A DNA stretch of 42,022 nt, taken from an uncultured bacterium. GTDB taxonomy: Bacteria > Patescibacteriota > Minisyncoccia > Phycocordibacterales > UBA918. The notes beneath the pieces were generated by a model. It was given only the letters and a program-made list of their open reading frames with translations. It had not been told where the DNA came from and did not search any database. The position numbers and the translations under genes are program-made. Positions 17,719 to 25,477 of this stretch are shown piece after piece (within the stretch, counting starts at the first letter, position 1; every line of letters starts with the position of its first letter). The stretch covers positions 1-42,022 of the forward strand of contig CAJXAG010000003.1 of the NCBI GenBank assembly GCA_913050645.1. Reading direction: 5' to 3'.

Positions 17719-18426
17719 ATGAACACAGTAACAACAGGTGTAGCAATTTCTCCAGTAAACATGGAGGACCGAAAGAACATCGGCATTAAAGCTGGTGACA
17801 CGGTACGCGTACACCAGAAAATTCAAGATAAGGGTAAGACACGTATTCAGGTTTTTGAAGGTGTTGTGCTCGCACGAAAGCACGGAAGTGAGCCAGGAGC
17901 TACATTTACCGTTAGAAAGATGGCTAGTGGAGTCGGTGTAGAAAAAATTTTTCCACTGTACTCACCAAGTATTGATAAGATCGAGATTGTGAAGCGAGCG
18001 AAGGTTCGTCGAGCAAAGCTCTACTTCATCCGAGAGAAGGTTGCACGAGAAATCAAGCGACAAATGCGTCGCATGCGTCTGGTTTCTATTGCATCAGAGT
18101 CTGAAGCAGAAGCAGCAGTACGAGCTGAAGCAGAAGAGGAAGCAGCAAAGGCTGCTGAAGAAGCAAAGAAGGCTGAGGAAGCAGCAGCAGAAGCTACTAA
18201 AGCAGAATCTACCACACAATCTGATGAGTCAGATTCTGAGGCAGACAAGGATGCTACAGAAGACGCACCAGCTGCTGAGGTGTCCGAAGAACAGAGCGAA
18301 AGCGACAATTCTGAAGATACACAGAGTGAGACTCCAGCTGAAGAGGCAACAGAAGAGGTTGCTGAAAAGGCTCCTGCAGAGGAAGAAGCTGCAGAAGTAT
18401 CAACTGACGAAGAAAAGAAAGACTAG
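17719..18426 (+). CDS. rplS: 50S ribosomal protein L19 with long acidic C-terminal extension
   Basis: L19 core 'GDTVRVHQKIQDKGKTRIQVFEGVVLARKHGSEPGATFTVRKMASGVGVEKIFPLYSPSIDKIEIVKRAKVRRAKLYFIR', followed by a >100-aa Glu/Ala-rich tail. Confidence 0.95.
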   Translation: MNTVTTGVAISPVNMEDRKNIGIKAGDTVRVHQKIQDKGKTRIQVFEGVVLARKHGSEPGATFTVRKMASGVGVEKIFPLYSPSIDKIEIVKRAKVRRAKLYFIREKVAREIKRQMRRMRLVSIASESEAEAAVRAEAEEEAAKAAEEAKKAEEAAAEATKAESTTQSDESDSEADKDATEDAPAAEVSEEQSESDNSEDTQSETPAEEATEEVAEKAPAEEEAAEVSTDEEKKD

Positions 18427-18435
18427 TTTCTTTCA

Positions 18436-18474
18436 AAAAACAAAAAACTATCGGCATGCCGATGGTTTTTGTTT
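18436..18474. terminator. intrinsic terminator
   Basis: aaaacaaaaaactatcggcatgccgatggtttttgtttt. Confidence 0.8.
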
Positions 18475-18525
18475 TCTGAAACAGAATATTAGAAAACTAA
18501 TTGGTAGACATGATATAGTAGAGGT

Positions 18526-19185
18526 ATGGGAAAGCGTGGACCAAAACCGAAAGGGAGAGTAGACACTTCGTGGCGAGCTGAGCTTGCCTATGCACTTGGT
18601 TTGATTACTGCTGATGGGTCTTTGTCAAAAAACGGCCGCCACATTGATCTTACCTCAAAGGATCTGGATCAGTTAGAAACATACAGAAGTTGTCTTGGTA
18701 TAGAAGATATAAAGATTGGCTCTAAGCGTAGTACTCATGCAAATGATGTTTCGTACTATAGAGTTCAGTTTGGTGACGTGTTGTTTTATCAGTGGCTCGC
18801 GGACAGAGGTTTGGCACCCAATAAATCTAAGACGATTCAGAAAGTTGATGTACCAGATAAATACTTTTTTGATTTCGTGCGTGGTGAATGGGATGGAGAT
18901 GGGACGATCTATTGTTCGGAGGACAAGCGCTGGAAAAACAGTTATGTTGTTAGTATTGCATTTGCAAGTGGGAGTTCAGAGTTTTTGCAGTGGCTTCAAA
19001 AAGAAATTAACAAGAGAATTGGAACTACCGGACACATTCAAGAAAGTACACGTGCGCTACAGCTACGATATGCACGAAGAGATTCAAGAAAACTTTTTGA
19101 CGCTATGTTTTATGTAAACGACCTGCCACATCTTTCAAGAAAGTTTGCAAAAGCTCAAAAAATCTTTAAAATGACGGGACTCTAA
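18526..19185 (+). CDS. LAGLIDADG-family homing endonuclease-like protein
   Basis: 219 aa; two motifs 'YALGLITADGSL' and 'FVRGEWDGDGTI'; adjacent to tRNA-Leu. Confidence 0.8.
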   Translation: MGKRGPKPKGRVDTSWRAELAYALGLITADGSLSKNGRHIDLTSKDLDQLETYRSCLGIEDIKIGSKRSTHANDVSYYRVQFGDVLFYQWLADRGLAPNKSKTIQKVDVPDKYFFDFVRGEWDGDGTIYCSEDKRWKNSYVVSIAFASGSSEFLQWLQKEINKRIGTTGHIQESTRALQLRYARRDSRKLFDAMFYVNDLPHLSRKFAKAQKIFKMTGL

Positions 19186-19196
19186 CGAGTATAGAT

Positions 19197-19278
19197 GCCC
19201 AGGTGGAGAAATTGGTAAACTCGTACGCTTGAGGGGCGTATGCTTAACAGCTTGCTGGTTCAAGTCCAGTCCTGGGCA
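19197..19278 (+). tRNA. tRNA-Leu (anticodon GAG)
   Basis: GCCCAGG...CCTGGGCA with long variable arm; anticodon loop CTTGAGG. Confidence 0.93.
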
Positions 19279-19293
19279 CAAATCAGTATAAGT

Positions 19294-19325
19294 AAAAACC
19301 ATCATTCCTAAGAATGATGGTTTTT
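19294..19325. terminator. intrinsic terminator after tRNA-Leu
   Basis: aaaaaccatcatt-cctaag-aatgatggttttt. Confidence 0.85.
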
Positions 19326-19369
19326 ATTTATAGAAAGCAAACTGCTTTGCTTGCGTGCTGATTTGTGAG

Positions 19370-19420
19370 CCGGAGACATGTTTTCTGCTCTTTCCTAGAG
19401 CAGAAAACGGTCGAGGCCGG
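19370..19420. other. long stem-loop, candidate structured RNA element
   Basis: gttttctgctct(19380-19391)-ttcct-agagcagaaaac(19397-19408), extended by gac/gtc and ccgg/ccgg. Confidence 0.55.
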
Positions 19421-19515
19421 GGAGGAACCACTTAGTATTTGTTGAACCTAGTGAAAAAGAAATGCTTAGTGAGTTGACCCCAAGAGAAAGATGTCTTGTT
19501 TGCTATACTTTCTCT

Positions 19516-19950
19516 ATGGAAACCATACAAGACTACTCGTACGGGGTGATACCAGTGCGGAAGGAAGGCGATGAATGGAAAGTGTTTGTGCTGCATCAGA
19601 TATCAAAAGCAGATACCTATTGGACCTTTCCAAAGGGTCACCCGGAAGAAGGGGAGACACAAGAGGAATCAGCACTGCGCGAACTACATGAAGAGACAGC
19701 ACTTGTTCCTGGAAAACTGGAGAAAGAAAAAACATTCGATCAGCAGTATCACTTTATGCAAAATGGCATACGTATACATAAACACGTATCGTATTACATT
19801 GGATATATTGATAACCCTGCCTTCACCATGCAAGAAGAAGAGGTTCTTGATGCGCGGTGGTGTACTTTTGCAGAAGCGAGAGTATTATTAACCTATGACC
19901 TCGCCAAAGAGCTTCTTGATGAGGTTGCTCAATTTTTAACAGGTAAATAA
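19516..19950 (+). CDS. NUDIX hydrolase
   Basis: ATG at 19516; Nudix box 'GHPEEGETQEESALRELHEETAL'. Confidence 0.92.
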   Translation: METIQDYSYGVIPVRKEGDEWKVFVLHQISKADTYWTFPKGHPEEGETQEESALRELHEETALVPGKLEKEKTFDQQYHFMQNGIRIHKHVSYYIGYIDNPAFTMQEEEVLDARWCTFAEARVLLTYDLAKELLDEVAQFLTGK

Positions 19951-19956
19951 ACGACT

Positions 19957-20145
19957 ATGAAGACGTTTAAATGCTATGACTGTGAGAGCTCGTTTCAGGC
20001 AGAGACGCGAGAGATGATTCTCAGTATTCTTTACGAACACTATATGAAGAACCATCACAGTGTTATCAGTAACGCTTCTGATGAGGAGAAGAAGCAGTGG
20101 ATGCAGCAGTTTGAGAAGGATTGGCAAACTGCTGAAGAAGTGTAA
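19957..20145 (+). CDS. DUF1059-like small metal-binding-type protein
   Basis: 62 aa; MKTFKCYDCESSFQAETREMILSILYEHYMKNHH with Cys/His spacing. Confidence 0.6.
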   Translation: MKTFKCYDCESSFQAETREMILSILYEHYMKNHHSVISNASDEEKKQWMQQFEKDWQTAEEV

Positions 20146-20156
20146 ATAAAATAAAT

Positions 20157-20801
20157 ATGAATACTCACAAACTGTTATTTGTAGGCCTTGCAATCATTGT
20201 GCTTGGGCTTATTGCCTACTTTGCAATCCCGGCGTCAGACGATGTGCCAAATGATGCAACAAACCAACAGGATACAGATATTGTATCGGAAAAAGATAGT
20301 GGTAGCGGATCGTTCCTCTCGCTTATGGAACGTGATGAAAATATCGCCTGCACCTTTACTTCAGATACAGAGGGTACGAAGTCGGCTGGTATGTTTTATT
20401 ACAGCGATGGAAAATATCGTGTTGAGTCAGAAACAGAAACTGATGGTATGACGTTTACCTCGAACATGATTGGTTTAGAAGACAAGTCATATATTTGGGG
20501 AACGTCACCACAGGGAGATATTGCGCTGGTTGTTGCAAACGATGCTGTAGATGCAGAGGAGTCAGCACGTGAATTTGCTGATAGACAAGAGGAATCCACA
20601 ATCGACCTAGAGGAAGGTGTGGTGTATAACTGCAACCCATGGCAACCAGTTCCAGCTCTGTTGGAACCTCCAAGCGATATAGAGTTTATGGATATGCAGG
20701 AAATGTTAGAAAGCATGTTTTCTGGAGAAATGCCGGATATGCCAGAAGGATTTGAAATGCCTGAGGGGATGGAAATTCCCGCTGATCTACAGATGCAATA
20801 A
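20157..20801 (+). CDS. hypothetical membrane-anchored extracytoplasmic protein
   Basis: 214 aa; N-terminal TM anchor, Asp/Glu-rich linker, Met/Glu/Pro-rich C-terminus. Confidence 0.65.
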   Translation: MNTHKLLFVGLAIIVLGLIAYFAIPASDDVPNDATNQQDTDIVSEKDSGSGSFLSLMERDENIACTFTSDTEGTKSAGMFYYSDGKYRVESETETDGMTFTSNMIGLEDKSYIWGTSPQGDIALVVANDAVDAEESAREFADRQEESTIDLEEGVVYNCNPWQPVPALLEPPSDIEFMDMQEMLESMFSGEMPDMPEGFEMPEGMEIPADLQMQ

Positions 20802-20802
20802 C

Positions 20803-20830
20803 TTGCACAAAAAAGAAAACTTGTTACTAT
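20803..20830 (+). promoter_or_regulatory. promoter of the leuA leader transcript
   Basis: TTGCAC(20803-20808)-N16-TACTAT(20825-20830), extended -10 TGT; predicted start about 20837. Confidence 0.65.
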
Positions 20831-20838
20831 CAAAACGT

Positions 20839-20910
20839 ATGACACATACACACACAAATAACCTGCTGGGGCTCCTTCGAAATAGTCGTGGAGCATTCGT
20901 GTGTGTATAG
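20839..20910 (+). CDS. leuL: leucine-rich leader peptide (23 aa)
   Basis: MTHTHTNNLLGLLRNSRGAFVCV*; Leu codons ctg ctg ggg ctc ctt at 20863-20877. Confidence 0.75.
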   Translation: MTHTHTNNLLGLLRNSRGAFVCV

Positions 20911-20970
20911 TTTCTCTTAAACAAAGTATGTAGATACAAACCCTCCACGAAAATGGAGGGTTTGTTTGTG
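20839..20970 (+). promoter_or_regulatory. ribosome-mediated transcription attenuator upstream of leuA
   Basis: 1:2 atacacacac/gtgtgtgtat + gctcc/ggagc; 2:3 tcgtggag/ctccacga; 3:4 acaaaccctcca/tggagggtttgt. Confidence 0.75.
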
Positions 20971-20993
20971 TCAATGGTGACATATATGTTCTT

Positions 20994-21112
20994 CCCGTTA
21001 GAGATCAGGAGTGTACATACTTCTGATGGGTAAAACTAACGGACTGTTCTTTAAAACTGAAAAAGAGAATCTTTTGTTGGGAGTGAAGCATAACGTTTCA
21101 ATCTCTAACGGG
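20994..21112 (+). promoter_or_regulatory. second long-range structured leader segment before leuA
   Basis: cccgttagagat(20994-21005)/atctctaacggg(21101-21112), 12 bp perfect; competing ctaacgg copy at 21036-21042. Confidence 0.6.
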
Positions 21113-21136
21113 ATTCTATACAAAAGGAGAAAACAC

Positions 21137-22699
21137 ATGGATCAGGTACTCTTCTTCGATACGACGTGTCGAGATGGTAAGCAGGCACCGGGGAATAACC
21201 ACGGACCTGCAGACACGGTGCGTATTGCACATCAGGCTGCTGCACTTGGTATCAATATCTTCGAGGCAGGTTTTGCTGTTTCCTCGGAGCTTGATTTCCA
21301 GTCAGTCTCACGTGTTGCAAAAGAAGTTGATGGTATCGTGCCGTGCTCACTTGCACGCGCAAGCACAAAGGATATTGAAGCAGCTGCACGTGCACTTGAG
21401 GGTGCGCTTGTTTCGCCACGTATCCATACGTTTATAGCAACTAGTGATATTCATATGGAACATAAGCTGCAGATGAGTCGTGATCAGGTGCTTGAAAAAG
21501 TTGCGGATTCGGTACGGTTCGCACGGACATTTGTGGATGATGTGGAGTGGTCTGCGGAGGATGCGATGCGCAGTGACTTTGAGTTTCTTAAGCTCGCGGT
21601 GCGTGAAGCAATTTTCGCCGGTGCACGCACGGTCAACGTGCCAGACACGGTGGGATATCTCATGCCCGGTATGATTCGAGAGAAAGTTTCTCAGCTTATT
21701 GCTGAGGTACCTGAGATTAACGAGTACGGTGTGGTTGTGTCGGTACATTGTCATGATGATCTGGATTGTGCTACCGCCAACACGCTTGCAGGTATCGAAG
21801 GTGGTGCGCGGCAAGTTGAGTGTACGATCAACGGTATTGGCGAGCGTGCAGGGAATACGCACTATGCACCGGTTGTCATGGCACTGTCATTGCATAAAGA
21901 CTACTTTGGTGTGACGCACAGTATCAACACGCAAGCTATTGGTGATACAGCGCGGTTGCTTTCATCAGTGCTCCAAAAGCCAGTGCCGAGCAATTTGCCC
22001 GTTGTGGGTGAAAATGTATTTGCGCATGGCTCAGGTATTCATCAACATGGTGTCAGTGGCAACACACAAACGTATGAGATCATGACACCCGATTCGGTTG
22101 GTTGGAAAGCTGAAGGGTTTCCACTTTCGTCCCAGTCTGGTCGTCGCGGCCTTTCTGAGCGTTTGCGCCTGCTGGGGTACGAGCTTGGCGAGAATGAGCT
22201 GCGCGTTGTGTATGATCGCTTTGAGTCGTATGCGACAGGACGCAGTCTCGTTTCCAACAATGAGCTGCATATGCTCATGCAGCAACATCGGTGTGGGGTT
22301 GACCATGCTGCACATCGCATCGTGCTTGATGATATCTCGTATGCAAAAGTAGGTGATGTTGTTGGAGCAAGTGTAACACTCTGCTATGGGGGAGTGATGC
22401 ATCATGGTAATGGGCGTGGTGCGGGTCCGTTTGCAGCAGCAAAACAAGCTTTGTCGGAAGCATTGCGTGCATGTGATGTTTCACTTGCTGATATTTCGCT
22501 TGTACACTATGACCTTGAGAAAGGAGAAGGTGGTGCAGATGCAATCGGACAGGCACACATTACAGTCCAAAGTGAAACCATGACTGGCTTTGGGTATGCA
22601 GAAAATGTCGATACAGTACTTGCAAGTGTCCAGGCATATGTACAGGCGGTGAATCACTTGTTGCTTGTGGGGATTCCAAAAGATCAGGTGGATGTGTGA
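21137..22699 (+). CDS. leuA: 2-isopropylmalate synthase
   Basis: ATG at 21137 with SD aaaaggagaaa; 'DTTCRDGKQAPGNN', 'HCHDDLDCATANTLAGIEGGARQVECTINGIGERAGN'; C-terminal LeuA regulatory-type domain. Confidence 0.93.
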   Translation: MDQVLFFDTTCRDGKQAPGNNHGPADTVRIAHQAAALGINIFEAGFAVSSELDFQSVSRVAKEVDGIVPCSLARASTKDIEAAARALEGALVSPRIHTFIATSDIHMEHKLQMSRDQVLEKVADSVRFARTFVDDVEWSAEDAMRSDFEFLKLAVREAIFAGARTVNVPDTVGYLMPGMIREKVSQLIAEVPEINEYGVVVSVHCHDDLDCATANTLAGIEGGARQVECTINGIGERAGNTHYAPVVMALSLHKDYFGVTHSINTQAIGDTARLLSSVLQKPVPSNLPVVGENVFAHGSGIHQHGVSGNTQTYEIMTPDSVGWKAEGFPLSSQSGRRGLSERLRLLGYELGENELRVVYDRFESYATGRSLVSNNELHMLMQQHRCGVDHAAHRIVLDDISYAKVGDVVGASVTLCYGGVMHHGNGRGAGPFAAAKQALSEALRACDVSLADISLVHYDLEKGEGGADAIGQAHITVQSETMTGFGYAENVDTVLASVQAYVQAVNHLLLVGIPKDQVDV

Positions 22700-22715
22700 T
22701 ACTCAAATAAAAAAC

Positions 22716-22741
22716 AAGGCGGATGCAATCGCATCCGCCTT
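22716..22741. terminator. intrinsic terminator
   Basis: aaggcggatgc-aatc-gcatccgcctt. Confidence 0.85.
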
Positions 22742-22744
22742 TTA

Positions 22745-23335
22745 CTATTCCCAATCAGCAGGAAAGCAGTTTTTGTCATAGTATTTTTTCATCACGCAGT
22801 CGTACTGGTGTGCGATGAAGTCCTCGCTCACTACACCTCCCCAAGCGTCAATGCCGACATTGATAATCGGTTGGCCGTTGGGCATATACTGGGTGCGCCA
22901 GATTCCATGGACATGGCCACAGAGGGCCGGTCGCCCATTGAAGTTACTTATGTCGATACAGTCAGTAGGCTTATGTGCCAGCGTATAGATTTTATTGTCT
23001 ACACGTACCACGGATTGCATGTGCACTTCATGAAAAATGGACTGCTCTTGGTTACGCTCGATGAACTCATCAAGGGTAAATGCTTTGTTAGCGTACTCCT
23101 TGTCACCTAGAATGAGAATCTTATGACATTCAGGAAGTCTTTGGAGCGTTCGAAGATCATCAAGTGTAATCCCAATATCACCCAAAAAGACAATTGTGTC
23201 TTCAGATGTAAGCAGGTCTTGGCATTGTTGCAGCCATTCCTCAACCATAACCTCTGTAGGGTGTGGGCGAAGATACGAGTGGGTATTGGGGAGCTGTTGT
23301 TCCCCAACATGCCAGTCGGACGTGAAGTAAATCAT
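22745..23335 (-). CDS. metallophosphoesterase
   Basis: 'MIYFTSDWHVGEQQ', 'VFLGDIG', 'LCGHVHG' metallophosphoesterase motifs. Confidence 0.85.
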   Translation of the reverse strand: MIYFTSDWHVGEQQLPNTHSYLRPHPTEVMVEEWLQQCQDLLTSEDTIVFLGDIGITLDDLRTLQRLPECHKILILGDKEYANKAFTLDEFIERNQEQSIFHEVHMQSVVRVDNKIYTLAHKPTDCIDISNFNGRPALCGHVHGIWRTQYMPNGQPIINVGIDAWGGVVSEDFIAHQYDCVMKKYYDKNCFPADWE

Positions 23336-23949
23336 GCTGCAGTCCTTCTGCTTTGTAGTGCAATGTTAATTGCTGCATTGACGCTATCTTCGAGTGTTTC
23401 GAAGATAGGTACCTGAGGAACTTTTGTCCGAAGCTCGTACCGCACTGTGTCCCATTCAGGGAACTCAGGATCGGCGCCAATCACAACTCGTAGATCGGGT
23501 TTATGGAACTGGATTGTGGAAATCATTTCACCAAGTTCAAGCATGGTGATTTGTGCATACGATTTCCCTGGATGCTTCTCGTTCTCCGCTTTTTTGCCAA
23601 GAAAGAAGAAGCCACATCCACCAGTGTCTTCAGCTTCGCTTAGACCCATAGCACGGTCGATATAGTAGTTTTCCCAAGCTCTCTGTCGTGGGAAAGTTTC
23701 ATACCGAGGCCAGTCGCGCTCAGCATACTCTGTTGTCTGTTCTGACAATTCGGTCGGTCGAGCAGGACATGCAAAGAAAACATCTTCGTTCATAGTAATT
23801 GCATGTTCAATGGCTCTGCCATGCCAGGGAAACGAATTCCGAATTGGGCCAAGCGAGAAGAGTACCGGCTTACGGGTCGGTATTTTCACCTTGCGACCTG
23901 CGTCTGAAACACCAAACGCGATAGGGAGGTGTATTTGCGTTCGATACAT
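23332..23949 (-). CDS. hypothetical protein, possibly nucleoside 2-deoxyribosyltransferase-like
   Basis: about 205 aa; overlaps the metallophosphoesterase gene start; family call tentative. Confidence 0.5.
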   Translation of the reverse strand: MYRTQIHLPIAFGVSDAGRKVKIPTRKPVLFSLGPIRNSFPWHGRAIEHAITMNEDVFFACPARPTELSEQTTEYAERDWPRYETFPRQRAWENYYIDRAMGLSEAEDTGGCGFFFLGKKAENEKHPGKSYAQITMLELGEMISTIQFHKPDLRVVIGADPEFPEWDTVRYELRTKVPQVPIFETLEDSVNAAINIALQSRRTAA

Positions 23950-24014
23950 TCTCAATCTCCTTTCTTTGTGAAGTTCTATTCCTGCCGCAACAGTACCATT
24001 TCTTTGCGTTTTGT

Positions 24015-24758
24015 CTATAGACTGCGGCGATTATGCTTGCGCAACTGCCGGAAGAGCATCATAAAGATATCTTTTTGCATTTGCGCAAGTACCGGGTTTT
24101 CAATAATAGTCGCAATAGGTTGGGTGTAGTCGATAAAGGCAATTTTGCTTCCATAGACGATCTGCGATACACCATAGTCAAATGGAAGGTATTCGTCAGG
24201 TACCACCATAAGTGATTCGTCCAATGATGGTTCGCGTGAGGTGGAGTAGGTTGGGTTAGTAATTACGAGGCGTTCAAGCTGAAGCTTGCCACGCTCCTCT
24301 TCGTATCCTTTTGGAAAGCCAACTGACTTTAGCTCATCAACACCTTCCGCACTGTACCGATAGTATGTCTCGCCCTTTTTCAGTGTCAGGAGAATATCTT
24401 CATAGACCGCGTGTACACCTGCTTTACCGTCGAGCCTTCGAACAATCGGCGTTTTATTATCTTGCAGTTGTATGAGTTTTGGGATCACTGTGTCGAGCTC
24501 TTCATGGAGGGAATGAATGCGGTCGCGTAGTCGCTCGGGCGGTTCAGCAGCGTAGTGAATGAGTTTGCCGACACGTCGTTCACTAATAAGACCCTTTTCT
24601 TTCAGGTGGGGAAGGGCACGGTAAATCGCTGGACGGTGGAGTTTGCTTGTGCGCGAAATCTCAGAGATGGTTTGCGTTCCGTACTCAATAAGATCCATAT
24701 AAATGCCCGATTCAGTGTCGGTTAAGCCAAAGTTGGTGAGCAGTTTCTTTAATTCCAT
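24015..24758 (-). CDS. TrmB-family transcriptional regulator
   Basis: 'LLTNFGLTDTESGIYMDLIEYGTQTISEISRTSKLHRPAIYRALPHLKEKGLI' TrmB-type wHTH. Confidence 0.8.
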   Translation of the reverse strand: MELKKLLTNFGLTDTESGIYMDLIEYGTQTISEISRTSKLHRPAIYRALPHLKEKGLISERRVGKLIHYAAEPPERLRDRIHSLHEELDTVIPKLIQLQDNKTPIVRRLDGKAGVHAVYEDILLTLKKGETYYRYSAEGVDELKSVGFPKGYEEERGKLQLERLVITNPTYSTSREPSLDESLMVVPDEYLPFDYGVSQIVYGSKIAFIDYTQPIATIIENPVLAQMQKDIFMMLFRQLRKHNRRSL

Positions 24759-25139
24759 AAATATGTATTTTTATGTTACAACTCTTTTATATCATAAACA
24801 TGGCTAAAAATAAAGCTCTAATACCTAAAAACAGAGTTTTTCACTACACATTGTATTATTTTTTTACACAATTTAACTTAAATATAATATAGTAAGGGTG
24901 TTGGAAAGAAAGAAAGCAAACGAAATCCGACACAGTACATAAACAATTTGTTAAATCTGACAACTGAAGGAAGGTTCCTTGCAAGGCTTTTCTTGGATGA
25001 TGTTTTTGTCAGATTTAGCATCAAAAGAGAAAAGCACTGCAAAGAGCGTTTCCTTCCGGAAACGCTCTTTCGCATGCTGGTGTCATGGTGACAACAGGAG
25101 ACAATGCGAAGCTCTTCACAAGCAAAAGGAGAAATAGCT

Positions 25140-25241
25140 ATGGAACTGCTGACAGCACTCTTCATCATAAAGACTGGCGTCATGGCGGTGATCTTGCTGG
25201 GGCTCTGGGTGATGAATCGTTCTTTCAATCAGGCGAGCTGA
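25140..25241 (+). CDS. small membrane protein (33 aa)
   Basis: MELLTALFIIKTGVMAVILLGLWVMNRSFNQAS*; SD aaaaggaga; stop codon inside an 11-bp hairpin. Confidence 0.5.
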   Translation: MELLTALFIIKTGVMAVILLGLWVMNRSFNQAS

Positions 25242-25477
25242 GGCTCGCCTGATAGCTACAATTTCAATAAATCTGACACATTCCTTCAGTACTGCTTGGC
25301 AGCGCCAAGCAGTCTTGTGTGGAGTGTTTATGACAAATGCTCTGTGTTATCGCAGGTTCACCTGATGGATAGCGCGTTCTTTAAAGCTTCAAGGCGGTAG
25401 TCTTGACATATCAGTTATTTTGTTCATAATTTTGCGCAGACTAACGAAGATCCTCAAAAGAGAAAAGGAAAACGAAA

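Noticed and set aside
18041-18562. 173-aa Lys/Gln/Leu-rich plus-strand ORF
   Set aside because: Frame-shifted reading of the low-complexity L19 tail, passing through a terminator.
18526-19185. Intein or group I intron at the LAGLIDADG gene
   Set aside because: ORF is free-standing between two terminators with its own promoter; no split exon or splice-junction sequence visible.
21347-21862. 171-aa minus-strand ORF inside leuA
   Set aside because: Antisense shadow of leuA; no SD or domain.
24880-25140. Possible tmRNA, RNase P RNA or 4.5S RNA
   Set aside because: Characteristic motifs (GAGGAAAGTCC, ACAGAAA, GGAAGCAGCC, tRNA-like ends) were not found.
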